From contig JAGHIE010000004.1 in the NCBI GenBank assembly GCA_017887325.1, forward strand, positions 1-39,123: 39,123 nt of DNA, in the 5' to 3' direction. A model generated the notes under the pieces. It saw nothing but the letters and a program-made list of their open reading frames with translations, had not been told where the DNA came from and searched no databases. Positions 15,186 to 21,663 of this stretch are shown piece by piece. A program made the translations under genes and the position numbers. The first letter of the stretch is position 1; every line of letters starts with the position of its first letter. Source of the DNA: Oscillospiraceae bacterium (GTDB lineage: Bacteria > Bacillota > Clostridia > Oscillospirales > Ruminococcaceae).

Positions 15186-16759
15186 TGCCATACGGTCATT
15201 TAAGACAATACAAAAATTTAGTAAATGAAGCACAACAAAAACGAATACAGATTACAAAAAAACAACAAAGAGAGTTATCAAAAATATTTGAAAATATCGC
15301 TAAAGATTTTGAAAAAAAGTATTCTAATAAAAATAAAACAACCCTAACATATAGATTTTTAGAAGATTATGCTAAACAATTAAAAAAGAATAGTAGTGAG
15401 ATTTATAACAATATAAAAACTATAATTGAAAGTAATATGCTACTTACTGCAGAAAATACAGTAAATATCCAACTAAAGTTTTTTAGTGATTTATGTCCTA
15501 GTTTATCAGCACGATTTAGTGATGTGTTTTCAAATATTCCACAACAAGCAGTAAATGAACTTTTAAGTGGTGAAATATATCAAGATTTTAAAGGTTTATC
15601 TGAGCGTTTATGGAACTATAAAGGTAAGTTTAACAAAGATATACAATATATCATAAATCAAGGAATTATATCTAAAAAATCTGCGTATGATTTAGCTAAG
15701 GATTTAGAAATTTATTTAAATCCAAAAGCTAAAAAAGACTTCGATTGGTCTAATGTATATCCAAATGTTAATAAAAAGATTGATTATTCAGCACAAAGAT
15801 TAGCAAGAACAAGTATTACTCATGCTTATCAAATGGCCTTTGTTCGTTCTACAAAAGATAATCCGTTTGTAGAAGAATATGAGTGGTTATCTTCAAACAG
15901 TAGTCGTTCTTGTGAGCTGTGTATTAGCAGGAATGGAAAGCACTATAAAAAAGATAGTGTACCTTTAGACCACCCGAATGGAATGTGTACATTAGTGGCT
16001 GTCATACCTAAATCATATGAACAGATAGCTGATACATTAGCTAGATATCAAGAAGGAGAAGAAAATAAATTTTTAGATGATTGGTTGTTTAAAGATAGCA
16101 TTGATGGAGATTTAAAAGATTTCTTTAAGAGTGCATTTAAACAAGATTTATCTAAGCAGATTAGGTCATTTGAACGACATTTGAAATATGTACAAAATCA
16201 AGATGTAGTTGTATTACTTGAACAAGCAAAAGAAAGAACTAATTTTTATAAATCTTTCAGTTCAAAGTCTTATTGTAAAGTATCAAGTAGAGATATATAC
16301 TTATCTCATATGGCTGATAATGAAACAATAGCACACGAATTGTTTCATGAAATAGATAGGTATTTTAATATAATAGATTCTGGTGCTTTAACGAATAATT
16401 TAAAAAGAGATTATCAAAGAATGTTAGACATATCAAGAATGGCTGGTAAAGATTTAAAAGATATGATATACTTTGAGTATCCAGAAGCTTTTAGAAAAAA
16501 TATTTCCAAACATATAATGAACGAAGAATACAGAGGATTATCCGATATATTAAACGGACTTAGTTTGGGGAATATTAATTTTGGATATAAACATAAAACA
16601 GAATACTGGTCTAAACCTAAAAAAGTTGAAAGAGAAACTTGGGCACAGTTTGGTAGAATATTATATAGTGAAAATCAGCAAGTAATTAGAATGCTTAGAG
16701 ATTTATTACCTAATACTTATGAGGAAGTTATGTACATATTAAGGGAGTTGACTAAGTGA
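15185..16759 (+). CDS. MuF/SPP1 gp7-type minor head protein with C-terminal zincin-like (toxin?) domain
   Basis: Of 524 residues, about the first 285 form a MuF/gp7 head morphogenesis domain: RLARTSITHAYQMAF, then a CELCISRNGKHY zinc-knuckle-like segment and LDHPNGMCTLVAV. After a linker (about 285-350), the C-terminal region carries the zinc-protease motif HELFH at residues 384-388 and a later YW / ERETWAQFG segment that could supply the third ligand. Ordinary gp7 proteins end after the MuF domain. MuF proteins with C-terminal toxin domains are a known class of phage-encoded polymorphic toxins, delivered with the virion. The small gene just downstream is a candidate immunity gene. A maturation protease is the alternative. 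Confidence 0.85.
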   Translation: MPYGHLRQYKNLVNEAQQKRIQITKKQQRELSKIFENIAKDFEKKYSNKNKTTLTYRFLEDYAKQLKKNSSEIYNNIKTIIESNMLLTAENTVNIQLKFFSDLCPSLSARFSDVFSNIPQQAVNELLSGEIYQDFKGLSERLWNYKGKFNKDIQYIINQGIISKKSAYDLAKDLEIYLNPKAKKDFDWSNVYPNVNKKIDYSAQRLARTSITHAYQMAFVRSTKDNPFVEEYEWLSSNSSRSCELCISRNGKHYKKDSVPLDHPNGMCTLVAVIPKSYEQIADTLARYQEGEENKFLDDWLFKDSIDGDLKDFFKSAFKQDLSKQIRSFERHLKYVQNQDVVVLLEQAKERTNFYKSFSSKSYCKVSSRDIYLSHMADNETIAHELFHEIDRYFNIIDSGALTNNLKRDYQRMLDISRMAGKDLKDMIYFEYPEAFRKNISKHIMNEEYRGLSDILNGLSLGNINFGYKHKTEYWSKPKKVERETWAQFGRILYSENQQVIRMLRDLLPNTYEEVMYILRELTK

Positions 16760-16974
16760 TGAATAATAAAAAAGAAAAGCTAAAGTTGGAATTTCAAGAG
16801 TGGGAATTAAAGTACATAGAAAGATTTGATACTCTTCCAAATGGATATGAAGGTATTGATTTTGGTGATGATTATAAGTATTTGATAAAATTAATAAAAA
16901 AAGCACTTGAGAAAAACAAAGAAATACCAGACTTATTAGGTGTAGACTATTCAGACCCAGATATTTTATATTAG
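16756..16974 (+). CDS. Small acidic protein, candidate immunity partner of the MuF toxin domain
   Basis: The 72-residue product overlaps the MuF gene by four bases, so translation is probably coupled. It is charged and helical, with NGYEGIDFGDDYKYLIKLI in the middle and an acidic end (GVDYSDPDILY). It is not a recognisable structural protein. Position and size are those of immunity genes in toxin loci, and a terminator hairpin follows it directly. The function is inferred from context. The GTG start has AAGGGAG eight bases upstream; the adjacent ATG is also possible. Confidence 0.6.
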   Translation: MMNNKKEKLKLEFQEWELKYIERFDTLPNGYEGIDFGDDYKYLIKLIKKALEKNKEIPDLLGVDYSDPDILY

Positions 16975-16984
16975 AAATTTATTA

Positions 16985-17009
16985 CCACCTTTTATAAGGT
17001 GGATTTTTT
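16985..17009 (+). terminator. Terminator hairpin after the MuF toxin/immunity pair
   Basis: CCACCTT (16985-16991) pairs perfectly with AAGGTGG (16996-17002), with loop TTAT, followed by a run of six T at 17004-17009. It divides the packaging genes from the downstream capsid genes. Confidence 0.75.
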
Positions 17010-17037
17010 ATATTCAAAAATAAAAGGGGGTGATGTA

Positions 17038-17217
17038 TTGTTATGTCCGTACTTATTTGAACATACAAAAGTAATACAACAACATCATTATGAGTATGAT
17101 GAGAATAGTAATGTTATAGATAGCCAGTTTATAACAGCTGAAAAATATAAGCATAAAGAATGTTTAAAAGAACAATGTGCTGTATATTATAATGGCAAAT
17201 GTAATTATAAAAAATAA
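17038..17217 (+). CDS. Small cysteine-containing phage protein
   Basis: The 59-residue product starts at TTG after a strong GGGGGTGAT site (the frame runs 13 codons further back but has no site there). It holds four cysteines (LCPY, KECLKEQCAVY and GKCNY), suggesting metal binding. It lies alone between two terminator hairpins. Similar small cysteine proteins occur at this position in phages of Clostridia, to my recollection, but no function is known to me. Confidence 0.6.
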   Translation: MLCPYLFEHTKVIQQHHYEYDENSNVIDSQFITAEKYKHKECLKEQCAVYYNGKCNYKK

Positions 17218-17220
17218 TAT

Positions 17221-17255
17221 AAGCATTAAGTATTAAATATACTTAGTGCTTTTTT
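17221..17255 (+). terminator. Strong terminator before the scaffold gene
   Basis: A 12-bp stem, AAGCATTAAGTA (17221-17232) / TACTTAGTGCTT (17240-17251), has one G-U pair and is followed by a T run. The 90 bases between it and the scaffold gene hold no gene; I see a TTGACC at 17266-17271 but no convincing -10 box. Confidence 0.85.
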
Positions 17256-17347
17256 ATACCTATTTTTGACCGTCAAGTCGTTAAACTGTCAAAAGCACAG
17301 AGTAGAAAAACTCGTAAAAAAATCGTAGCTTTAGAAAGGAAAATATT

Positions 17348-17917
17348 ATGGATAGAAATTTTTTAAAGGAACTAGGACTTGAAAAAGAAGTAATTGACAA
17401 AATATTAGACCAGAATGGCAGTGAAATTACAGCTTTAAAAACTCAGTTAAAAACAAAAGATGTTGAGATTACCACTTTAAGAAATGATTTATCAACAGCT
17501 AATACAAACCTTGCAGAACTTCAAAAAGTCGACGTTGAAGATTTGAAAACACAACTTGCTAATGAAAAAGCAGGAAGATTAAAAGATAAACAAAATTATC
17601 AATTAAATAATTTGTTTTCTTCTGCTGGTTGTAAAGATATTGACTACTTACTCTATAAGTTAGGTGATAAAGTACAATTTGATGAAAATGGAGCAGTGAA
17701 AGATAAAGATAATCTTTTAGAACAATGTAAAAAAGATTATGCTTCACTCTTTGAAACTGAGCCACAAGGAAACACAGGAAGTGCAGGAAACTTCCAAAGA
17801 AACAGAGATGCAAATAACAATGTATCAAAAGAACAGTTTGCAAAAATGGGCTATAAAGAAAGATTAGAATTAAAACAAAATAGTCCAGAAACATACAATG
17901 AATTAGTAAAGGAGTAA
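17348..17917 (+). CDS. Capsid scaffolding protein (GP20-like)
   Basis: The 189-residue protein is a long coiled coil (about 25-80: ALKTQLKTKDVEITTLRNDL, LAELQKVDVEDLKTQLANEK), followed by a short globular part and a polar Asn/Gly-rich stretch. A C-terminal segment (SKEQFAKMGYKERLELKQNS) resembles the capsid-binding tail of GP20-type scaffolds. It lies directly upstream of the major capsid gene, as scaffolds do. AAAGGA precedes the ATG. Confidence 0.88.
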   Translation: MDRNFLKELGLEKEVIDKILDQNGSEITALKTQLKTKDVEITTLRNDLSTANTNLAELQKVDVEDLKTQLANEKAGRLKDKQNYQLNNLFSSAGCKDIDYLLYKLGDKVQFDENGAVKDKDNLLEQCKKDYASLFETEPQGNTGSAGNFQRNRDANNNVSKEQFAKMGYKERLELKQNSPETYNELVKE

Positions 17918-17924
17918 AAATAAT

Positions 17925-18779
17925 ATGGCAACAGGAACAACAAAATTAGAAAATTTAATTGACCCAGAAGTAATGGGGCAAATGATTTCGGCAAAATTAC
18001 CTTCAAAAATCAAGGTATCACCATTCGCAACTATTGATAGGACTTTAGAAGGTGTTCCAGGTGATACTATTACAGTACCTTCATATGAATATATCGGAGA
18101 TGCTGAAGATATTGCAGAAGGTGTGGCAATGGGAGTTACACAATTACAAGCATCAAGTAAAAAAACAAAGGTTAAAAAGGCAGGAAAAGCTGTAGAAATT
18201 ACAGATGAAGCTTTATTATCAGCTTATGGAGACCCAGTAAATGAGACTGCTAATCAATTAACAAAATCTATTGCAGCAAAAATTGATACTGATTGTATGG
18301 CAGAATTGCAAAAAGCTACATTAACACATGATGATGAAAATATTATTTCATATAATGGTGTTGTTGATGCTTTAGATAAATTTGAAGAAGAGGACCAACT
18401 TCCAAAAATTATATTTGTACATCCAAAACAACTTACACAACTTAGAAAAGATGAAGATTTTAAAGATATAAATAAATATCCATTAAAAACTGTTATGACT
18501 GGTGTTGTTGGGGAAATCGCAGGATGTCAAGTAATTACTTCTAAAAAAGTAAAAAATGACGGAACAAGTTATTGGTGTCCTATCGTAAAATTAAAGTCTG
18601 ATGATACAGATGATGAAGTACAAGCATTAACAATATACTTAAAACGAGATATAGTAGTTGAAAAAGCAAGGGATATTTTAAAGAAAGTAACTACAACTTC
18701 AGCAGATGAACATTATACAGCAAGTTTGACTAATGATAGCAAAGTTGTACTTGCTAAATTTAAAGTTACAAAGGAGTAG
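17925..18779 (+). CDS. Major capsid protein, N4-gp56 family
   Basis: The 284-residue protein is a HK97-fold major capsid protein of the N4-gp56 family: KLENLIDPEVMGQMISAKL, GDTITVPSYEYIGDAEDIAE, VKKAGKAVEITDEALLS, then IIFVHPKQLTQLRK. It forms the virion shell after scaffold-assisted assembly. The last codons (ACA AAG GAG TAG) contain a possible slip site: tRNA-Lys can shift from AAG to the AAA one base back, entering a -1 frame that stays open for 32 codons. A minor, C-terminally extended capsid form is therefore likely (see the separate entry). Confidence 0.92.
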   Translation: MATGTTKLENLIDPEVMGQMISAKLPSKIKVSPFATIDRTLEGVPGDTITVPSYEYIGDAEDIAEGVAMGVTQLQASSKKTKVKKAGKAVEITDEALLSAYGDPVNETANQLTKSIAAKIDTDCMAELQKATLTHDDENIISYNGVVDALDKFEEEDQLPKIIFVHPKQLTQLRKDEDFKDINKYPLKTVMTGVVGEIAGCQVITSKKVKNDGTSYWCPIVKLKSDDTDDEVQALTIYLKRDIVVEKARDILKKVTTTSADEHYTASLTNDSKVVLAKFKVTKE

Positions 18780-18871
18780 TTGACCACTCTAGTGAAGCTG
18801 TAATTGGAGTAGGAGAAATAGGTAAAGCAATACTTGAAACAGCAAAGAAATCAAGAAAAAGGAGTAAATAA
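18773..18871 (+). other. Predicted -1 frameshift extension of the major capsid protein
   Basis: The -1 frame is open for 32 codons (18773-18868) and ends at TAA 18869-18871, just before the next gene. It has no ATG, GTG or TTG start, so it cannot easily be an independent gene. The encoded segment contains SSEAVIGVGEIGKAIL and a basic tail (KKSRKRSK). The -1 frame has a stop at 18761, so the shift must happen at 18764-18776. An almost identical motif follows the tail tube gene in the same relative frame (20983-21048). Frameshifting is inferred. Confidence 0.7.
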
Positions 18872-18873
18872 TT

Positions 18874-19095
18874 ATGGCACATGATTGGCAAGACGGAGAA
18901 AAAATTACAAGGGATTTAATGAACGATTTAGAAAGAAGAGCAGATGAAAAACCAACTAATGCAAACAAATCAACTCCTGGTTTAGTAAAACAATGTGCTT
19001 TAGTTGCAGAAGCAGCAGGAGAAAATGTTACTAAAGCTGAGTTTAATGCTTTGAGAACTGCATTAATAGACGCAGGAATTATGGCTGGTTCTTAA
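18874..19095 (+). CDS. Head fiber-like protein
   Basis: The 73-residue protein contains STPGLVKQCALVAEAAGENV, then VTKAEFNALRTALIDAGIM. This pattern is typical of short proteins of the phage head fiber family encoded after major capsid genes. It would decorate the capsid surface. AAAAAGGAG lies upstream of the ATG, at the end of the capsid extension. Confidence 0.75.
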   Translation: MAHDWQDGEKITRDLMNDLERRADEKPTNANKSTPGLVKQCALVAEAAGENVTKAEFNALRTALIDAGIMAGS

Positions 19096-19106
19096 GGTGA
19101 TTTGTA

Positions 19107-19361
19107 ATGGATAATCTTTCAAAATTAAAGTTAATATTAAGAGAAGATGATGTAGCTTTTTTTACAGATGAACAGCTCAAAATGTATTTAGAAAAAAACG
19201 ATAATGATGTCAATTCTACAGCATATGAGTGTTTGATTGTAAAAGCTGAAAATAACAGTATTGCAATATCTGGATTAAGTTTGGAAGATACATCTAAATA
19301 TTGGTTAAGATTAGCAAGAATGTATGCACCAATATCAACTACTGTTATTAGAGGTGGTTAG
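19107..19361 (+). CDS. Head-tail connector/adaptor protein
   Basis: The 84-residue, mostly helical protein starts with KLKLILREDDVAFFTDEQL, a common opening of gp6/gp15-type adaptors. It is the first of four small genes between capsid and tail tube, the usual adaptor, stopper, tail-terminator series. It would bind under the portal. AAGGTGAT precedes the ATG. The assignment rests on size, order and the N-terminal helix pattern. Confidence 0.7.
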   Translation: MDNLSKLKLILREDDVAFFTDEQLKMYLEKNDNDVNSTAYECLIVKAENNSIAISGLSLEDTSKYWLRLARMYAPISTTVIRGG

Positions 19362-19707
19362 AATTTTAAAACATCAAGAAAATATTATAAAAAGAAAAAT
19401 AGAAAATCTTGGAGTTTTAGCAAAGTTAAGTAGAAAACAAAAAAATAAATATGGAGAAGAAATAGAGCCTTTGGAGTTGTTTGACATCAAAGGCTTTTTC
19501 CATACTCAAAACAATTATGTGGGTACGAACTTACAAAATAGTGGAGAAACCTTACAGAAAACTCAACCTATGTTTTTTACTATGCTAAATTCACATATAC
19601 AAAAAGATGATTTGCTTACTATAAATAATGTCACTTATAAAATAAAACAGATTAATGATATAAATAATCTGAATGTTGTAATAGATTTATCTTTGGAGGT
19701 GATTTAG
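19354..19707 (+). CDS. Head closure (stopper) protein
   Basis: The protein of about 115 residues has a basic N-terminal helix and a beta-rich body (LFDIKGFFHTQNNYVGTNL, DDLLTINNVTYKIKQI, LNVVIDLSLEVI) consistent with SPP1 gp16-like closure proteins. The GTG at 19354 lies inside the GAGGTGG ribosome binding site. An in-frame ATT at 19363, five bases beyond that site and just after the previous stop, is the better-placed start. An in-frame ATG at 19324 has no site. Second in the connector series. Confidence 0.7.
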   Translation: MVRILKHQENIIKRKIENLGVLAKLSRKQKNKYGEEIEPLELFDIKGFFHTQNNYVGTNLQNSGETLQKTQPMFFTMLNSHIQKDDLLTINNVTYKIKQINDINNLNVVIDLSLEVI

Positions 19708-20046
19708 TTGTTTGATTTTTCCGATTTAGAAAGAAACTTACAAAAACTACCAATAGAGTTGGAAGATAAATTGTTAAAGTATGGGAATACATGTGCAAAG
19801 AAACTTGAATCAGAAGCAAAGAAAAATAGACCTTGGCAAGATAGAACTGCTCATGCTAGACAAAGAATAGTTGGAGCGTGTAGAAAAGAAGATGGTAAGA
19901 TTAGAATTTACTTAGCACATGGAGTTGATTATGGTGTTTATTTAGAGTTGGCAAATGAGAAAAGATATGCTGTTATATATCCAACATTAAGAAAGGAAGC
20001 ACCAGGAATTTTTGAAGGTGCTAGAGGGTTAATGGAAAAAATATGA
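19708..20046 (+). CDS. HK97 gp10-like neck/tail protein
   Basis: The 112-residue protein matches HK97 gp10-type proteins: an N-terminal helix (FSDLERNLQKLPIELEDKLL), then KLESEAKKNRPWQDRTAHAR and HGVDYGVYLELA, and a C-terminal helix. These act at the neck in joining head and tail. The TTG start follows GGAGGTGAT. It overlaps the next gene by four bases. Confidence 0.85.
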   Translation: MFDFSDLERNLQKLPIELEDKLLKYGNTCAKKLESEAKKNRPWQDRTAHARQRIVGACRKEDGKIRIYLAHGVDYGVYLELANEKRYAVIYPTLRKEAPGIFEGARGLMEKI

Positions 20047-20396
20047 GTTGGAAAGAAATATATGAATTTCTAAAAGAAAATGGGTTTAATGTTTATTCAA
20101 TAGGACAACATAAAGGTTTATGTTTATCGCCGTATATTGTGCTTAGAAATAACGGTAATACATATAAGTACAGCAATACAGTTACAGAATATGAATTACT
20201 TATTTATATGCCATTAGACCAATATTCTAAGTTTGAAGAACATATTCAAGAAGTTACAAGCATAATGAATAAACTATTTCCATTAATTAAACTAACATAT
20301 GGACCTAGTGAACATTATTTAGATGAAGATGTACAAGGGTATATGACAAGCATTACATATCAATCAAAATCAAAAAATAACATAAATAAAGTATAA
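20043..20396 (+). CDS. Tail terminator/completion protein
   Basis: The 117-residue protein has an alpha/beta layout (WKEIYEFLKENGFNVYSI, PYIVLRNNGNTYKY, EYELLIYMPL, then a long helix and YMTSITYQSK) of the kind seen in SPP1 gp17-like tail completion proteins. It is the last connector gene before the tail tube. It overlaps the previous gene at ATGA, showing translational coupling. Confidence 0.75.
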   Translation: MSWKEIYEFLKENGFNVYSIGQHKGLCLSPYIVLRNNGNTYKYSNTVTEYELLIYMPLDQYSKFEEHIQEVTSIMNKLFPLIKLTYGPSEHYLDEDVQGYMTSITYQSKSKNNINKV

Positions 20397-20410
20397 AGGA
20401 GTAAATAAAA

Positions 20411-20989
20411 ATGGCAGTAACAACACCAAAAAGAGGAACAGAATTAAGTACAATTGATGTATGTATGATAGTTGTAACAACTAAAGAAGATACACCAAGA
20501 TGTGTGGCATCAAACAATCAAACTAAATTGTCAGTAGAACCACAGATAACAGAAACAGAACCAGTTAAAAATATTGTAAAAGGTGTATTAAAGGCTCAGA
20601 AAAAAGGAATGAAGACAGTTACAGGTAATAAGATTACTTTGACTGATAATACAACAATTTTGGAGCTATTAGAAATTATTGATGGTGGTAAACTTACAAA
20701 AGATGAAGACCAAACAACAATTACAGGATATACTCCACCAGCTGTAGGGGTTGACTATGCACCAATACCATTTACATTAGATGCATATTCAGCAGTAATG
20801 GGTGCAGGTGGTACAGTATTAAAATATGAAAAAATATCTTATCCTGGTTGTACAGGTTCACCTATTGGATTAGGTAGTGAAGATGATGTGTTTAGAGTAA
20901 ACGAATATGTTATAGATTCAGCACCAGAAAAAGGAGAAGCACCATATACATTAACATATGTGGAAGAATTACCAGAGGTGGGGGAGTAA
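20411..20989 (+). CDS. Major tail (tube) protein
   Basis: The 192-residue protein is beta-rich and Thr-rich (VKGVLKAQKKGMKTVTGNKI, FTLDAYSAVMGAGGTVLKYE, then GEAPYTLTYVEEL). Its position between the connector genes and the tail chaperones identifies it as the tube protein that polymerises into the siphophage tail. It has a strong AAAGGAG site. The last codons are GTG GGG GAG TAA. The GGG codon can slip one base back onto an identical GGG, opening a -1 frame for 21 codons (see the separate entry). Confidence 0.87.
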   Translation: MAVTTPKRGTELSTIDVCMIVVTTKEDTPRCVASNNQTKLSVEPQITETEPVKNIVKGVLKAQKKGMKTVTGNKITLTDNTTILELLEIIDGGKLTKDEDQTTITGYTPPAVGVDYAPIPFTLDAYSAVMGAGGTVLKYEKISYPGCTGSPIGLGSEDDVFRVNEYVIDSAPEKGEAPYTLTYVEELPEVGE

Positions 20990-21048
20990 ATCCCCCTTCT
21001 GATAATGCCTTGATTGGTTTTGGGGTAATTGGTAAGGCAACAATTTAA
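20983..21048 (+). other. Predicted -1 frameshift extension of the tail tube protein
   Basis: The -1 frame encodes 21 codons and ends at TAA 21046-21048. It contains SDNALIGFGVIGKATI and has no start codon ahead of the motif. It aligns without gaps to the capsid extension at 18773: both read G-V, three variable residues, S, then A-[VL]-I-G-[VF]-G-x-I-G-K-A, and both follow a GAG stop pair. The run of five G at 20980-20984 is a plausible slippery site. Frameshifting is inferred. Confidence 0.7.
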
Positions 21049-21062
21049 TAAAGGAGATATAT

Positions 21063-21443
21063 ATGGCTATTACAAAAGAAGAACTTGAAAAATTATCAAA
21101 AGGTACTACTGTAAAATTAAGTGGATTTTATTATGATAATGAAGAAGTAGAGGTTGTTTTGAAAAGACCGTCTATTTTTAAATTAATACAAGATGGAGAA
21201 ATTCCTAATGAACTATTAAAAGTTGCAGGAGAATTATTTGACAATGGTATAAATGTGTCTACAAAGACAGAAAAAGGAATGGACTATACAGCTCAAATAT
21301 TGATACAAATAGCGAAAGCAAGTTTAATTTCTCCTACCTATCAAGAGATTATTGATAGTGGTTTAAATCTTACTGATTTACAATTATTACAAATATATAA
21401 TTTTACACAGCAGGGGGTACGCTCCTTAAAATCCTTTCGTTAA
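21063..21443 (+). CDS. Tail assembly chaperone (gpG-like)
   Basis: The 126-residue protein lies between tail tube and tape measure genes, the place of the lambda G/GT pair. It is mostly helical (VVLKRPSIFKLIQDGEIP, YTAQILIQIAKASLI, LQLLQIYNFTQ). GGAG precedes the ATG. Near its end the codons TTT CGT TAA allow a +1 slip of tRNA-Phe from TTT to TTC, giving access to the downstream ORF without a ribosome binding site. It would help fold and assemble the tail around the tape measure. Confidence 0.85.
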   Translation: MAITKEELEKLSKGTTVKLSGFYYDNEEVEVVLKRPSIFKLIQDGEIPNELLKVAGELFDNGINVSTKTEKGMDYTAQILIQIAKASLISPTYQEIIDSGLNLTDLQLLQIYNFTQQGVRSLKSFR

Positions 21444-21648
21444 GAGTGATGAAATAATTTATATATTAAATATGAGTAATTACTATAATCAAAAACCTAG
21501 TGAGTTGTTAGAGATAGAAGACGGATATGTGGCACATTGTTTAGATGCAGTGTGCTTTTATATTTCTCAAAAAATACAAAATGGAGATACTCCAATATTT
21601 AATAAAACTGTAAAAAGTTTTGCAGATATATACAAGGATTTTGATTAA
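21439..21648 (+). CDS. Tail assembly chaperone extension (T part of G-T), made by +1 frameshift
   Basis: In the +1 frame relative to the preceding gene, codons are open from 21430 to TAA at 21646-21648. The segment reads VKSDEIIYILNMSNYYNQ, then SELLEIEDGYVAHCLDAVCF, a pattern typical of the T part of siphophage chaperones. The first ATG (21472) lacks a ribosome binding site, so the frameshift is the likely route. The shift window is 21430-21441. Confidence 0.75.
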   Translation, partial: VKSDEIIYILNMSNYYNQKPSELLEIEDGYVAHCLDAVCFYISQKIQNGDTPIFNKTVKSFADIYKDFD

Positions 21649-21663
21649 GAAAGGTTGTATACG

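Noticed and set aside
17256-17347. Promoter for the scaffold/capsid block starting with TTGACC
   Set aside because: No acceptable -10 box is found at 16-18 bp from TTGACC, so I do not annotate it.
18773-18871. Independent small gene after the capsid gene
   Set aside because: The frame has no ATG, GTG or TTG before the conserved motif, so separate translation is unlikely; a -1 frameshift explains it better.
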